A stretch of 46,084 nucleotides of DNA from Candidatus Zhuqueibacterota bacterium (GTDB lineage: Bacteria > Zhuqueibacterota > Zhuqueibacteria > Residuimicrobiales > Krinioviventaceae). The notes under the pieces were generated by a model that did not search any database, was not told the DNA's origin, and was given only the letters and a program-made list of their open reading frames with translations. Both the position numbers and the translations under genes were made by a program. The stretch covers positions 1-46,084 of the forward strand of contig JAFGJB010000086.1 of assembly GCA_016929295.1 (NCBI GenBank), in the 5' to 3' direction. Shown piece by piece: positions 1 to 8,900 of the stretch; the stretch's first letter is position 1; each line of letters opens with the position of its first letter.

Positions 1-438
1 GAATATGGCGCTGTGCTGCCGCTGCTCTATAATCCAAATAAGGAAGAAGTCATCATTATCTATCGGCTCGCGACCGGGAATCTTTGGGAGCGCCGGGTCG
101 TAAAAAATGTCCTTACGGATGCGGTCAAAATAAGCGAGCAAAAGGTGGTCACAGACGCCGTTGACTCGCAGCAAGCCGGCGCTGACGCGGCCCTTGACGG
201 AGAGATCGCCTATGTGCTGTTTATAGAAGAATCCTCCCGCAGCATCTTTAGCATCAACGACAAGGGCGGATGGCAGCCCGCCAGGCTGCTGGTCGACAAC
301 ATTCTGGGATCGTGGGTGCGCGGAAACATATATATACGCCCGGATGGCGTGAAAGTGTACGGATACATTTATGATGCGGGGTCGGATGGCGGCGCCGGCA
401 TGAATCGATTCAACGAGCTGATCTTGGCCGAAAATTGA
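1..438 (+). CDS. 3' end of a secreted beta-propeller (BNR/sialidase-like) protein, partial
   Basis: The reading frame is open from base 1 (first codons read EYGAV), so the gene begins outside the window and only about 145 C-terminal residues are seen. The visible part has repeating beta-blade texture: IIIYRLATGNLWERRVV, then IAYVLFIEESSRSIFSI, then GGWQPARLLVDN, ending in GYIYDAGSDGGAGMNRF. This alternation of hydrophobic strands with W/G turns resembles BNR/sialidase-type propellers; the link to that superfamily is inference from texture, not from a defined motif. The stop at 436-438 is followed by 331 nt without an intact gene. No substrate can be named. Confidence 0.6.
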   Translation, partial: EYGAVLPLLYNPNKEEVIIIYRLATGNLWERRVVKNVLTDAVKISEQKVVTDAVDSQQAGADAALDGEIAYVLFIEESSRSIFSINDKGGWQPARLLVDNILGSWVRGNIYIRPDGVKVYGYIYDAGSDGGAGMNRFNELILAEN

Positions 439-477
439 AGCAAACGGCACCGATAGAACGGACGATCAGGTGGGTGA

Positions 478-636
478 ATTTATTCTAAACTTTGTTCGAA
501 AGCAGGATTTCAGAATCCGGATGTGAAATTCATCAACATCGACGTCGCTGACTTGTCGCGCTAAAACGAGTGGGATTATTTTGAATCCGCTGGCCATGGT
601 CTGTTTTGTGAGCTGGGCAAAGGCGATGGCCGGTAA
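478..636 (+). pseudogene. possible decayed coding remnant
   Basis: Part of the 331-nt gap before yggS. In the frame of the upstream gene, 478-564 reads YSKLCSKAGFQNPDVKFINI and continues to DLSR before a TAA at 562-564. The frame then reopens as NEWDYFESAGHGLFCELGKG and continues to a second TAA at 634-636. The peptides look protein-like (mixed, charged, with G/D turns) but carry in-frame stops and have no start codon or Shine-Dalgarno sequence. I do not recognise the parent family. The stretch could also be chance coding potential; the rest of 439-769 is AT-rich with nothing else identifiable. Confidence 0.22.
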
Positions 637-769
637 CGCAATTTTCTCAAAGAATGAATCCCTGTCAAGTCAATATGTATATCTGTTTTTGAAAGATATT
701 CTTTTTTATATTCAATCAACATTTTGTATTTTCCCGTATGTATAGATGTATTGTATGAGGATCTCCTTG

Positions 770-1444
770 ATGAGTGATCTGTTACAAATAGAGAAAAATA
801 TTATGCAGGTTCTTAATACCTTACCTCCTGATGTGCAACTCGAAGCCGCAGCGAAAACCAGATCCGCCGAAGAGGTGAAAGCCGCCATAAAAGCCGGCAT
901 CTCGATCATTGGCTATAATTATGTGCAGGAAGCGGAACGCATGCGAAAACAAATTGATGCGGAGGTGAGCTGGCATATGATCGGCCACCTGCAGAGAAGC
1001 AAGGTAAAAAAAGCAGTGAAAATTTTTGACATGATCGAAACGCTCGATTCCATTGAATTAGCCGCCCTGCTAAATGCAGAGTGCGAAAAAATCGGCGTGA
1101 CGATGCAGGTGCTCGTGGAAGTCAATAGCGGGGAAGAGAGACAAAAATCGGGTGTCACGCCACTGGAGGTGGAGTCGTTGATTCGTCGGCTTGGTTCGTT
1201 TCGTCATATCCGTGTCAAAGGATTGATGACCATGGGGCCGTGGGTGGAAAATCCCGAGGAGCTTCGACCTTGTTTTCGCCTGACAAAGAGAATTTACGAT
1301 CATCTGCGGACGTTGAATGTGCCGCACCTCGAGATGATCGATCTCTCTATGGGTATGAGCGACAGCTATCGCGTCGCCATCGAAGAAGGCGCAAACATTG
1401 TTCGCTTGGGAACGATTTTATTTGGCCCGCGTTCACGAGGGTGA
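770..1444 (+). CDS. yggS: YggS/PLPBP family pyridoxal-phosphate homeostasis protein
   Basis: A 224-residue protein of the YggS/PROSC family: a single-domain alanine-racemase-like TIM barrel that binds PLP without known catalysis and buffers vitamin B6 and amino-acid metabolism in the cytosol. K29 in AAAKTRSAEEV is the expected PLP lysine. Other family blocks are WHMIGHLQRSK, VLVEVNSGEERQKSG, VKGLMTMGPW, LSMGMSDSYRVAIEEGAN and RLGTILFG. The usual GENRVQE block is here GYNYVQE, a modest deviation. The ATG at 770 was chosen over the in-frame ATG at 746 because GAGG at 757-760 sits 9 nt before it. It stands apart from the lipoprotein gene that follows, which has its own strong RBS. Confidence 0.93.
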   Translation: MSDLLQIEKNIMQVLNTLPPDVQLEAAAKTRSAEEVKAAIKAGISIIGYNYVQEAERMRKQIDAEVSWHMIGHLQRSKVKKAVKIFDMIETLDSIELAALLNAECEKIGVTMQVLVEVNSGEERQKSGVTPLEVESLIRRLGSFRHIRVKGLMTMGPWVENPEELRPCFRLTKRIYDHLRTLNVPHLEMIDLSMGMSDSYRVAIEEGANIVRLGTILFGPRSRG

Positions 1445-1483
1445 TATTTTTGCACTCTAACTTCTTGTGGAGGAGTTTGTAAA

Positions 1484-2221
1484 ATGAAAAAGTTGATGTC
1501 GTTACTATTGATCGCTGCACTGGTGATGAGCATGCGCTGCAGCAAAAGTGATGATAACAATCCGATAGGACCTGGTCCGGCGGGCGATGCACCAACACTG
1601 GTAACGCACAAAATAACCATCCCACAAAAAATGAAAGAATCGACCGATCCGCATGCGATGCTCCTTGTCAGCTATATGAGCTTGGCCAACACATTCAGCG
1701 CCAGTCTCAATAGCAGTTTTGCACCGCCGTCTTTGGCCAAACCGATCATCGCATCCGGTGAAGGACCGTGGGAATACTCCTGGAAGGATGGGGGAAAAGA
1801 TATCAGAGTGATCATCACCGCTCTCACTGATGCGTATCAATGGCAGCTATTCTACACCAGCAATGATGGTACCTCTGAATACAACAACTGGATGGCTATG
1901 AAAGCCGTTCAACATAAAAATGAGCGCAGCGGCTCATATTATTCTTATGTGTCAAATACAGCGGTCGTTTTGGTCCAGTTTGACTGGTACCTGGACGAGA
2001 ATGACAATTTGCATTTTGAGGTGCGTTCGCCGCAGAATCCCTTTGTCCGGGGAAACAAGTTCATCGGCGTGGTGAATACAGATATGTCCGGCGAACTCGA
2101 TGTCTATATCTCTGCGGACGCTGATGCTTTGATTGAAGCGTATAAATGGGATGCAGTCGGCGCCGGCGAGTGGTGGACGTATGATGATAATCAACTGGTC
2201 GATAGCGGATCCTGGCAATGA
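1484..2221 (+). CDS. hypothetical lipoprotein
   Basis: A 245-residue protein with an N-terminal MKKLMSLLLIAALVMSMRC segment, which looks like a lipoprotein signal with the acylated Cys at residue 19. The lipobox is non-canonical (M-R before Cys rather than G/A). It is followed by a flexible SKSDDNNPIGPGPAGD linker typical of surface lipoproteins. The mature part is rich in Trp/Tyr and beta-strand patterning (WEYSWKDGGKDIRVIITAL, YQWQLFYTSNDG, VLVQFDWYLDENDN), suggesting an extracytoplasmic beta-rich fold. No known family is recognised. The start is fixed by GGAGGAG at 1469-1475, 8 nt upstream. It lies 91 nt before a secreted metallopeptidase gene in the same direction; a shared role is possible but unsupported. 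Confidence 0.8.
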   Translation: MKKLMSLLLIAALVMSMRCSKSDDNNPIGPGPAGDAPTLVTHKITIPQKMKESTDPHAMLLVSYMSLANTFSASLNSSFAPPSLAKPIIASGEGPWEYSWKDGGKDIRVIITALTDAYQWQLFYTSNDGTSEYNNWMAMKAVQHKNERSGSYYSYVSNTAVVLVQFDWYLDENDNLHFEVRSPQNPFVRGNKFIGVVNTDMSGELDVYISADADALIEAYKWDAVGAGEWWTYDDNQLVDSGSWQ

Positions 2222-2312
2222 AGTGCAGGACGAAATATTTCCTTTTTCCTCATGCTATTTATCTTCCTCCACCTTTATCCTACTATTTGTCAACATAAAT
2301 TTTGGAGACTTT

Positions 2313-4343
2313 ATGAAAAACATGACACTTTTCCACGCGTTCATTGTCTGTTTCATGATGATATCCCAAACATTCGGAGGCATTGTGGATGAAACAACGA
2401 TCAGTCGTATGGTCGAAGAATTAACCGAGATGCATGGCGTCGCTGCCAAGGATCGGATCGATGTCGGGGTTCGGCAGGCGGCAGCCACGTGGTTGCCGGA
2501 AGATGGATCGGTTGGAGAATTTGAAAAATTCTGCCTCGAAAATTTTATTGCCGAGGAAGAGCAACTCGACCTGACTTTTGCACGATTCGAGCGGAATTTT
2601 GAGATCCTCTGGGGACACGCGCACGAGGTCGGACGAGATCTTTCCATGCCGTTGCAACTGGAGATGAATCCATTGCTGCCGATCGATTATCTCTTTGCCG
2701 AATACGATCCATTTGCGCACATTCAGGATGACCTCTACAAGACAAAAATTGCCTTTGTCGTGCTGTTGAATTTCCCCCTCAAAACGCTGCAGGAAAAATT
2801 AGCGGACGGCTACGCCTGGAGCCGCGCGGACTGGGCCAAGGTGCGCCTGGCGGAAACGTGCGCGACGCGCGTCCCCGCCACCGTGTCGCAGGAGCTCGCC
2901 AGGGTCTATGTCCAGGCGGATGACTATATCGCCAACTACAACATCATGATGCATAATCTGCGCAACGATCGGGGCGACCGTCTTTTCCCCGAAGGATTAA
3001 AGCTGATCACTCACTGGGGCTTGCGCGATGAGCTAAAAAGCCACTATGCGCGACCAGATGGTTTTGAACGTCAGGAGATGATTCATGCCGTGATGCAGGC
3101 TATCATCACCCAGGATATCCCGCAAATGGTGATAAACAACGATGCAGTCGATTGGAATCCGCTGCAAAATAAAGTCCTGCAAAATGGCGAGCAGATCGAT
3201 TTTGAACGTGAGCAGGATGTGCGCTATGCCAAACTGTTGAGTGTATTCAGAGCCGAACAGAGGCTCGATGAATATTCGCCCAACTTGCCGACTAAAATCG
3301 ACCGCCGATTCCAGCGCGACCGTGAGATTCCGGAAAAAGAATTTGAAGCACTGATTTCATCCGTGCTCAAAGCACCGGTGGCCAAAGAAGTGGCCGAACT
3401 CATCGCAAAACGACTCGATCGGAAGTTACAGCCATTCGACATCTGGTACGATGGCTTTAAACGCCGCAGCTCTCTCAATGAGGCCGATCTGGACAGAATC
3501 GTCGGCGACCGCTATCCGTCGGTACAGGCTTTTCAGCAAGATTTGCCGAATATACTGGCTTCACTTGGCTTTTCAGCAGCGACGGCGCAATTCCTCGAAT
3601 CGAAAATCACCATCGATCCGTCACGCGGCGCCGGTCATGCGACGGGCGCCATGCGGCGTGCGGATAATGCCCATCTGCGCACGCGCATAGCCGAATCGGG
3701 CATGAACTACAAGGGCTACAATATTGCCATTCACGAACTGGGTCACAATGTGGAGCAGGTATTTTCTCTCAATAAAATGGATCACTACCTGCTGAACGGC
3801 GTGCCGAACACCGCTTTCACCGAAGCCTTTGCATTCGTCTTCCAGTCCCGTGATCTGAACGTACTCGGCCTCACGAATGATGATCCGCTGGAAGAACATT
3901 ATAGAGCTCTCGACACATTCTGGTCAACCTGCGAAATCGCCGCTGTCGGCCTCGTCGATATACGCGTCTGGCACTGGCTCTACGATCATCCGGATGCAAC
4001 CGCTGCTGAATTAAAAGAGGCGGTCATCGATATAGTAAAACAGGTGTGGAACGAATACTGGGCGCCTATTATCGGAATCAGGGATTCCATCATCCTCGGC
4101 ATCTATTCGCATATGATTGTCTATGGGCTTTATCTGCCCGATTATTCACTCGGTCACATCATCATGTTTCAGATCGAGCAATATTTGAAGAATAAAAATC
4201 TCGGTGAAGAGATGCAAAGAATGTGCGAAATTGGCCGCATCACTCCCGATGCGTGGATGCGCGCAGCGGTGGGGCGTCCTGTTTCGGCAGGGCCGTTGAT
4301 CGAGGCGGCAAAGACGGCATTGACGGCCGTTGATCATCCGTAA
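2313..4343 (+). CDS. secreted zinc metallopeptidase (HELGH gluzincin), unassigned family
   Basis: A 676-residue protein with a signal peptide (hydrophobic residues about 5-22, TLFHAFIVCFMMISQTFGG). The zinc motif HELGH spans residues 474-478 within YNIAIHELGHNVEQV, and a Glu at residue 504 in FTEAFAFVF lies 26 residues after the second His. That is the arrangement of gluzincin (MA clan) peptidases, with H474 and H478 plus E504 as ligands and E475 as catalytic base. A helical tail containing GIYSHMIVYGLYLPDYSLGH resembles M3/M32-like peptidases, but I cannot assign a family. The ATG at 2313 has GGAG at 2304-2307 and gives a signal peptide; the longer frame from 2133 runs back into the preceding lipoprotein gene and is rejected. 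Substrate unknown. Confidence 0.8.
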   Translation: MKNMTLFHAFIVCFMMISQTFGGIVDETTISRMVEELTEMHGVAAKDRIDVGVRQAAATWLPEDGSVGEFEKFCLENFIAEEEQLDLTFARFERNFEILWGHAHEVGRDLSMPLQLEMNPLLPIDYLFAEYDPFAHIQDDLYKTKIAFVVLLNFPLKTLQEKLADGYAWSRADWAKVRLAETCATRVPATVSQELARVYVQADDYIANYNIMMHNLRNDRGDRLFPEGLKLITHWGLRDELKSHYARPDGFERQEMIHAVMQAIITQDIPQMVINNDAVDWNPLQNKVLQNGEQIDFEREQDVRYAKLLSVFRAEQRLDEYSPNLPTKIDRRFQRDREIPEKEFEALISSVLKAPVAKEVAELIAKRLDRKLQPFDIWYDGFKRRSSLNEADLDRIVGDRYPSVQAFQQDLPNILASLGFSAATAQFLESKITIDPSRGAGHATGAMRRADNAHLRTRIAESGMNYKGYNIAIHELGHNVEQVFSLNKMDHYLLNGVPNTAFTEAFAFVFQSRDLNVLGLTNDDPLEEHYRALDTFWSTCEIAAVGLVDIRVWHWLYDHPDATAAELKEAVIDIVKQVWNEYWAPIIGIRDSIILGIYSHMIVYGLYLPDYSLGHIIMFQIEQYLKNKNLGEEMQRMCEIGRITPDAWMRAAVGRPVSAGPLIEAAKTALTAVDHP

Positions 4344-4404
4344 TTTTCCTGGCGCGGCTTTTGGCCGCAAGCAAAAGTGTCCAAACCACCGAGAGGAAGC
4401 GGAA

Positions 4405-5421
4405 ATGAAAAATATGAATCGTCGCCATTTTTTGACCACTACCATGGCTTTAGGAGCAGCGGCGCCGTCGTTCATGGTGAAGAAAAGCGTCGCAAAAAAT
4501 AATATGCCGATTATTCTGTGCAGCCGCGGGGAGATGTGGGGACGCAAAGTTCTGCAGCCGGCATGGGAGGTGCTTGAAAAGACGAACAATATTTTGGATG
4601 CTGTGGAGACCGGCGCCAATGTCGTTGAGCTCGATCCGGATGACACGAGCGTGGGCTATGGCGGTCTGCCCAATGAGAACGGCGTCGTGCAGCTCGATGC
4701 CTGCATCATGTACGGGCCGACGCATACGTGCGGCTCGGTCGCTTGTCTGGAAAACATAAAAACGCCGAGCTCGGTCGCCCGGCTGGTGATGGAGCGAACC
4801 GATCATATCCACCTCGTCGGTGAAGGGGCCAAACGTTTTGCCATCATGCACGGCTTTGTAGAGGAGAATCTGCTCACCGATAAAGCGCGGCTGGAGTGGT
4901 TGAAATGGAAGGAGAATCTGAGCGACAAAGATGACTGGCTGGCGCCTGTAGAGGATATTGAAGGCAAACAAAGATCGTCCGGCACCATCAATGTGCTCGG
5001 CATCAACGCACACGGCGAGGTGGCCGGCGTCACCACCACGAGCGGTCTGGCCTGGAAGATTCCCGGCCGCGTTGGTGATTCGCCGATTATAGGGGCTGGT
5101 TTGTACGTTGATAATCACGTCGGCGCTGCCGGGGCGACCGGTCGCGGCGAAGAGGTGATTCGTACGTGCGGCAGTTTTTTTGTTGTGGAAAGAATGCGCG
5201 CCGGACTATCGCCGCAGCAGGCCTGTGAGGCGGCCTGTCAAAGGATCATTGACATCAACGATCCCTCTGCCATCGACTTTAATGTCAAGTTCGTCGCCGT
5301 CAATCTGCAGGGCGAGGTCGGTTGCGCCTCCATCCGTGAGAGCGGCGGCGCATCGCCCGAGCTGGCTTATTGGACAAAAAGCGGCTTTCATGTTTACCAA
5401 GGGAAGACGCTGTTGAATTGA
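4405..5421 (+). CDS. Tat-exported N4-(beta-N-acetylglucosaminyl)-L-asparaginase (glycosylasparaginase)
   Basis: A 338-residue Ntn-hydrolase of the isoaspartyl-peptidase/glycosylasparaginase family, which cleaves the GlcNAc-Asn amide bond. The N-terminus MKNMNRRHFLTTTMALGAAA is a twin-arginine signal (NRRHFLT), so export in folded form is expected. Family blocks are DAVETGANVVELDPDDTSVG with GYGGLPNENGVVQLDA, then SSGTINVLGINAHGEVAGV, then GRVGDSPIIGAGLYVDN and GAAGATGRGEE. T194 in SSGTINVLG is the predicted autoprocessing nucleophile that becomes the N-terminus of the beta chain. The start is set by GAGAGGA at 4391-4397. It follows the metallopeptidase gene by 61 nt, so the two may be co-transcribed and act on glycopeptides; that link is inference. 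Confidence 0.9.
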   Translation: MKNMNRRHFLTTTMALGAAAPSFMVKKSVAKNNMPIILCSRGEMWGRKVLQPAWEVLEKTNNILDAVETGANVVELDPDDTSVGYGGLPNENGVVQLDACIMYGPTHTCGSVACLENIKTPSSVARLVMERTDHIHLVGEGAKRFAIMHGFVEENLLTDKARLEWLKWKENLSDKDDWLAPVEDIEGKQRSSGTINVLGINAHGEVAGVTTTSGLAWKIPGRVGDSPIIGAGLYVDNHVGAAGATGRGEEVIRTCGSFFVVERMRAGLSPQQACEAACQRIIDINDPSAIDFNVKFVAVNLQGEVGCASIRESGGASPELAYWTKSGFHVYQGKTLLN

Positions 5422-5482
5422 CTCCTGAGGCAAACGCCTGCGGGGTAAAACGTCAGCTACGGGTGCTCAATCGCCATCAGTG

Positions 5483-5540
5483 GTGAAGAACTCTTTCTGC
5501 ATCGATCTCGTCGTCGATGCCAATCCCGCGAGTTCTTCAC
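5483..5540 (+). repeat. two-tier palindrome (11-bp perfect inverted repeat plus inner 7-bp stem)
   Basis: GTGAAGAACTC at 5483-5493 and GAGTTCTTCAC at 5530-5540 are perfect inverted copies. Inside them, GCATCGA at 5499-5505 pairs with TCGATGC at 5514-5520 around an 8-nt loop. The whole can fold as one interrupted hairpin in RNA or as a cruciform in DNA. No T-run follows, so it is not an intrinsic terminator. Confidence 0.6.
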
Positions 5541-5551
5541 GCCTAAAATAT

Positions 5552-5702
5552 AACCGCCGAGCACGCCGAAAAGCGCAGAGGAAAACGAGGTACTTTATTT
5601 CTACTGTGGTGACAGCATTGAAAGTGCTGCAAATTCTCTTCGCAACCATTTATTGCTTTGCTGCAATTTATTTCTCGGCGATTCTCCACGATCTCTGCGG
5701 TT
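5552..5702 (+). repeat. intergenic repeat with CGCAGAG-type inverted ends
   Basis: The left end, 5552-5583 (AACCGCCGAG...GCGCAGAGG), and the reverse complement of the right end, 5671-5702 (AACCGCAGAG...CGCCGAGAAA), match at 23 of 32 positions. They enclose about 87 nt of AT-richer sequence. Ends of the type ACCGCAGAG...CGCAGAG are familiar from abundant palindromic intergenic repeats in many environmental genomes. The - strand frame here ends in PRFPLRFSACSAVIF, a characteristic spurious translation of that repeat class. Function unknown. Confidence 0.55.
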
Positions 5703-5901
5703 TCTATCTTTCTCGAACGGGATAATGCCATGAGCATTTTGGTTGCGGTCAAAGGCCGCGCCAGGTTTATCTTGTGCGTCATTGCCAGAGACTGAGGTTT
5801 TACCCTGCGGGAGAAAATATTCTTGTTTTTTTGCCCTCGGCGTCGTATGTTGTCAGGCTTTAGCTAATCGATCATTGGTTTTCATTTATGAATAGAGGTT
5901 C

Positions 5902-8900
5902 GTGAAACTCTCCGAGCTAAATATCGTCGGTTTTAAATCTTTTGCCAAAAAGACAAATCTGCTCCTGCATGATGGCATGACGGCTATTGTCGGCCCCAAT
6001 GGGTGCGGCAAAAGCAATATCGTAGACGCCATACGCTGGGTGATGGGCGAACAGCGCAGCAGCGTACTCCGCGGCGAGAAAATGGACAATGTCATTTTCT
6101 CCGGTTCCGGGAGCGCCAAGGCTGTTGGTATGGCCGAAGTGTCGCTGAAAATTGAAAACAGCAAAAACGTCCTTCCCATAGACTGTGCCGAGGTCGTCGT
6201 CACTCGCCGACTGTTTCGTTCCGGAGAAAGCCATTATCTGCTCAATGGCAATCACGTGCGCTTAAAGGACATCATGGATTTATTCATGGACAGCGGCCTC
6301 AGCGGTCAATCCTATTCTGTGATCGAGCTGGCGCAAGTTGAAAAAATACTGAACGGCGAGCCGGAAGAACGACGCAAGATTTTTGAAGAAGCCGCCGGCA
6401 TTACGAAATTCAAGCAGCGACGCAAGCTCACCTTCCGCAAGCTGGAAGCCACGGAAAAAGACCTCGTGCGCGTCGAAGATATCATGTCCGAGGTGGAGAA
6501 AACCGTCCGCAGCCTCAAACGGCAGGTTTCCCGAGCGCAGCGATATCAAACGCTGGCGACGGATCTTAAAGAGCTGGATATACAGCTCGCAATACATGAT
6601 TATACAGTGTTGCTGAACGAGCTGGATCCTTTGCGCGCGCGTCTGGATTTGTCGGTCAATGATCGTGAAAAGGCCGCCGCCAGCCTGGCCAATTATGATG
6701 CGACATATGAAGAGCTGCGGCGCTCCTTGCTCGAATTGGAACGTCGTCTGTCCGAGGTTCAGGGTAGCTGCAATCAACACGCGCGCGACATGCAGAAATT
6801 TGAGGAACGCGTCCTCGTCAACAGCGAGCGTATTCGCAGTTTGAAGGAGATGCAGGATCGCTATGTCAGTGAGCGAGCTGCGCTCGTCGCACGACGAGCG
6901 GAGTTGCAGCAGGCGCTGGAAAATACCGGCCACACAGCGAAGGAAGCGAAAAACCAGCTGGAAGCCGCGCAAGAGGAGCAGCGGACAACGCTCAGATATT
7001 TTCAGGAAATTCGGCAAAAATTTGAGGAAAAGCGCGCGCAGGTCAAGGATTCTGAAGCGGAAATTCTCTTCTGTCGCGAAGAATTGTCAAAAAAGCAGAA
7101 TGAGGGTGAACGGCTGCGGGCGACCGAGGAGAACCTCAGTCAAAGACTTGTTCAAATCGAACAGGATATTGATCATTATCGAGGACGATCGGAAGCGTTG
7201 CAGGAAAAGCTGGAGATCGTGCGCCGGGATGAAAAGACGAGTGCGACGACGTTGGGGTCTTTGCAGCAACAATTTGCGGCCGCCTCTCACAAGGTGGATG
7301 ACGCTAAAGCGGCGCTGGATCGCTTGAATAAAGCGGACCTGCAGGATCGAAATCGCATCGAAGTGGTCGAGAACAATGCGGCGATGATCCGCAAAGTATT
7401 GGAAAATTATCAGGATTATCCGACAGGAGTGCGTTTTCTTGCCGCCCATTCTTCGGATAATTTCACTTACGAGGGCACGGTTGCCAACGTTTTGCATGTG
7501 CAGCAGCAACATCGGACAGCCATCTCAGCCGCCCTGGGTGACGCCGCAACCTATATGATTGTCAAGGACAACAAATCCGCCTATGCCGGCATCTCGCTGT
7601 TGCAGCAAGATCGCAAAGGCGTCGTCTCATTTCTGCCGCTCGAATCGATTCAGCAGCGCAACGCCAGCCATCCGGCTGTCGATGATCTTGGCGTCATCGG
7701 CTGGGCCGATGAAATCATTCGCTGTGACGATCGCTATGCGCCGATCGTCGCCGCTCTGCTGGGCGACTTTCTGGTCGTTCAGGATATGGCGACGGCGAAC
7801 CGGGTTTATCGGACGCTTTCGCAGAGCCAAGTGAATATGGTCACGCTGTCAGGCGAAGTGCTGGGACACTGGGGACTGATTCGTGGCGGCAGTTACAGCA
7901 AACGACAGTCCGATATTGTCGGCCGGCAGGAAGAGTTGCAGCAGTTCCAGCAAGAGATCGAGATGCTGCAGGAGAACGTGGCGCGTCGGTCGTCGCAGAT
8001 TGCCGGACGACAAGCGGAGCAACAGGAGGCAAAGAGGCGAGCTGAGGAATTATCGGCCGAGATCAAAAAAGTGGAAAAAGAGCTGGGAGAGCTGCGAGTC
8101 ACTCTCGCTCGCCTGGTCTATGAAGACCAGAGTATCAAAGAAACAGTTGCGCAGGTGGAGACAGAAAAAGGCCAATTGCTGGATCGCGTCGGGCAGCTGG
8201 GACAAAATCTGAAATCCCAGGACGGTCATGCCCAGGCATTGCTGGAGCGACGTTCCGAGCTCTCGCGCACGCTTTACCAGCAGCAAGAAGAATTAAGCGC
8301 CATTGAAGAGCAACAAAACCAGATCGCTGAACGGCTGCAGGCAGTGCAGGTGAACGTCGCCACTCTGCAGGGTGCATTCGATTCCTCCCAGCGCGAAAGC
8401 GACTCTGTGCGGACGCAGATGGCCGAAATCAGCAGAATGATCGAAAGCCGCGACAGTGAGAACGTCCACGCTGCCAAAGAAATTGAAGAGCTGGCAGAGG
8501 TCAATCTGGAATATGAAGAAAGAATTGCCGAGCTCAAATCGACCCTGGCGGAGCTGCAAACGCAACTCGAAAAACTCAAAGATGAACAATATGAGACCAA
8601 TGTCAAGACGGCCGAGCAGGAAAAGCTGATTCGATCTTTGCGCAATGAAAACCAGACGCTGTCCGAATCGGTGCATTCCATCGAGCTGCGGGTCTCCGAG
8701 TTAAAAATGCGGGCGCAAAATCTGGCTGAGCGAATTCGGCAAGAGTATGATTTTCAGTTAAAGCGCGATTTTGTGGTCGGCGAGTTCGACGGTGAGTCAA
8801 AACGCGCGCGCATCGAGGAGATCAAAGAACAGATAAAAAGTATCGGTCCGGTTAATCTGCTCGCCCTCAAAGAGTATGAGCAAGAAAAAGAACGATTTGA

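Larger units (their letters stand above)
5437..5811 (+). repeat. non-coding interval bounded by a 20-bp imperfect inverted repeat
   Basis: The 480-nt gap between the asparaginase gene and smc has no credible gene. It is bounded by CCTGCGGGGTAAAACGTCAG at 5437-5456 and CTGAGGTTTTACCCTGCGGG at 5792-5811; these are inverted copies matching at 17 of 20 positions. Two further palindromic structures lie inside (5483-5540 and 5552-5702, listed separately). No flanking target duplication was seen. The arrangement resembles a small non-autonomous mobile element or a composite of intergenic repeats. Short frames across it only translate the repeat. Between 5812 and 5901 nothing else is recognised. Confidence 0.5.

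Noticed and set aside
5543-5782. A - strand frame of 79 codons before smc
   Set aside because: It is a translation of the CGCAGAG-type intergenic repeat (ends PRFPLRFSACSAVIF), has no RBS and no family resemblance.
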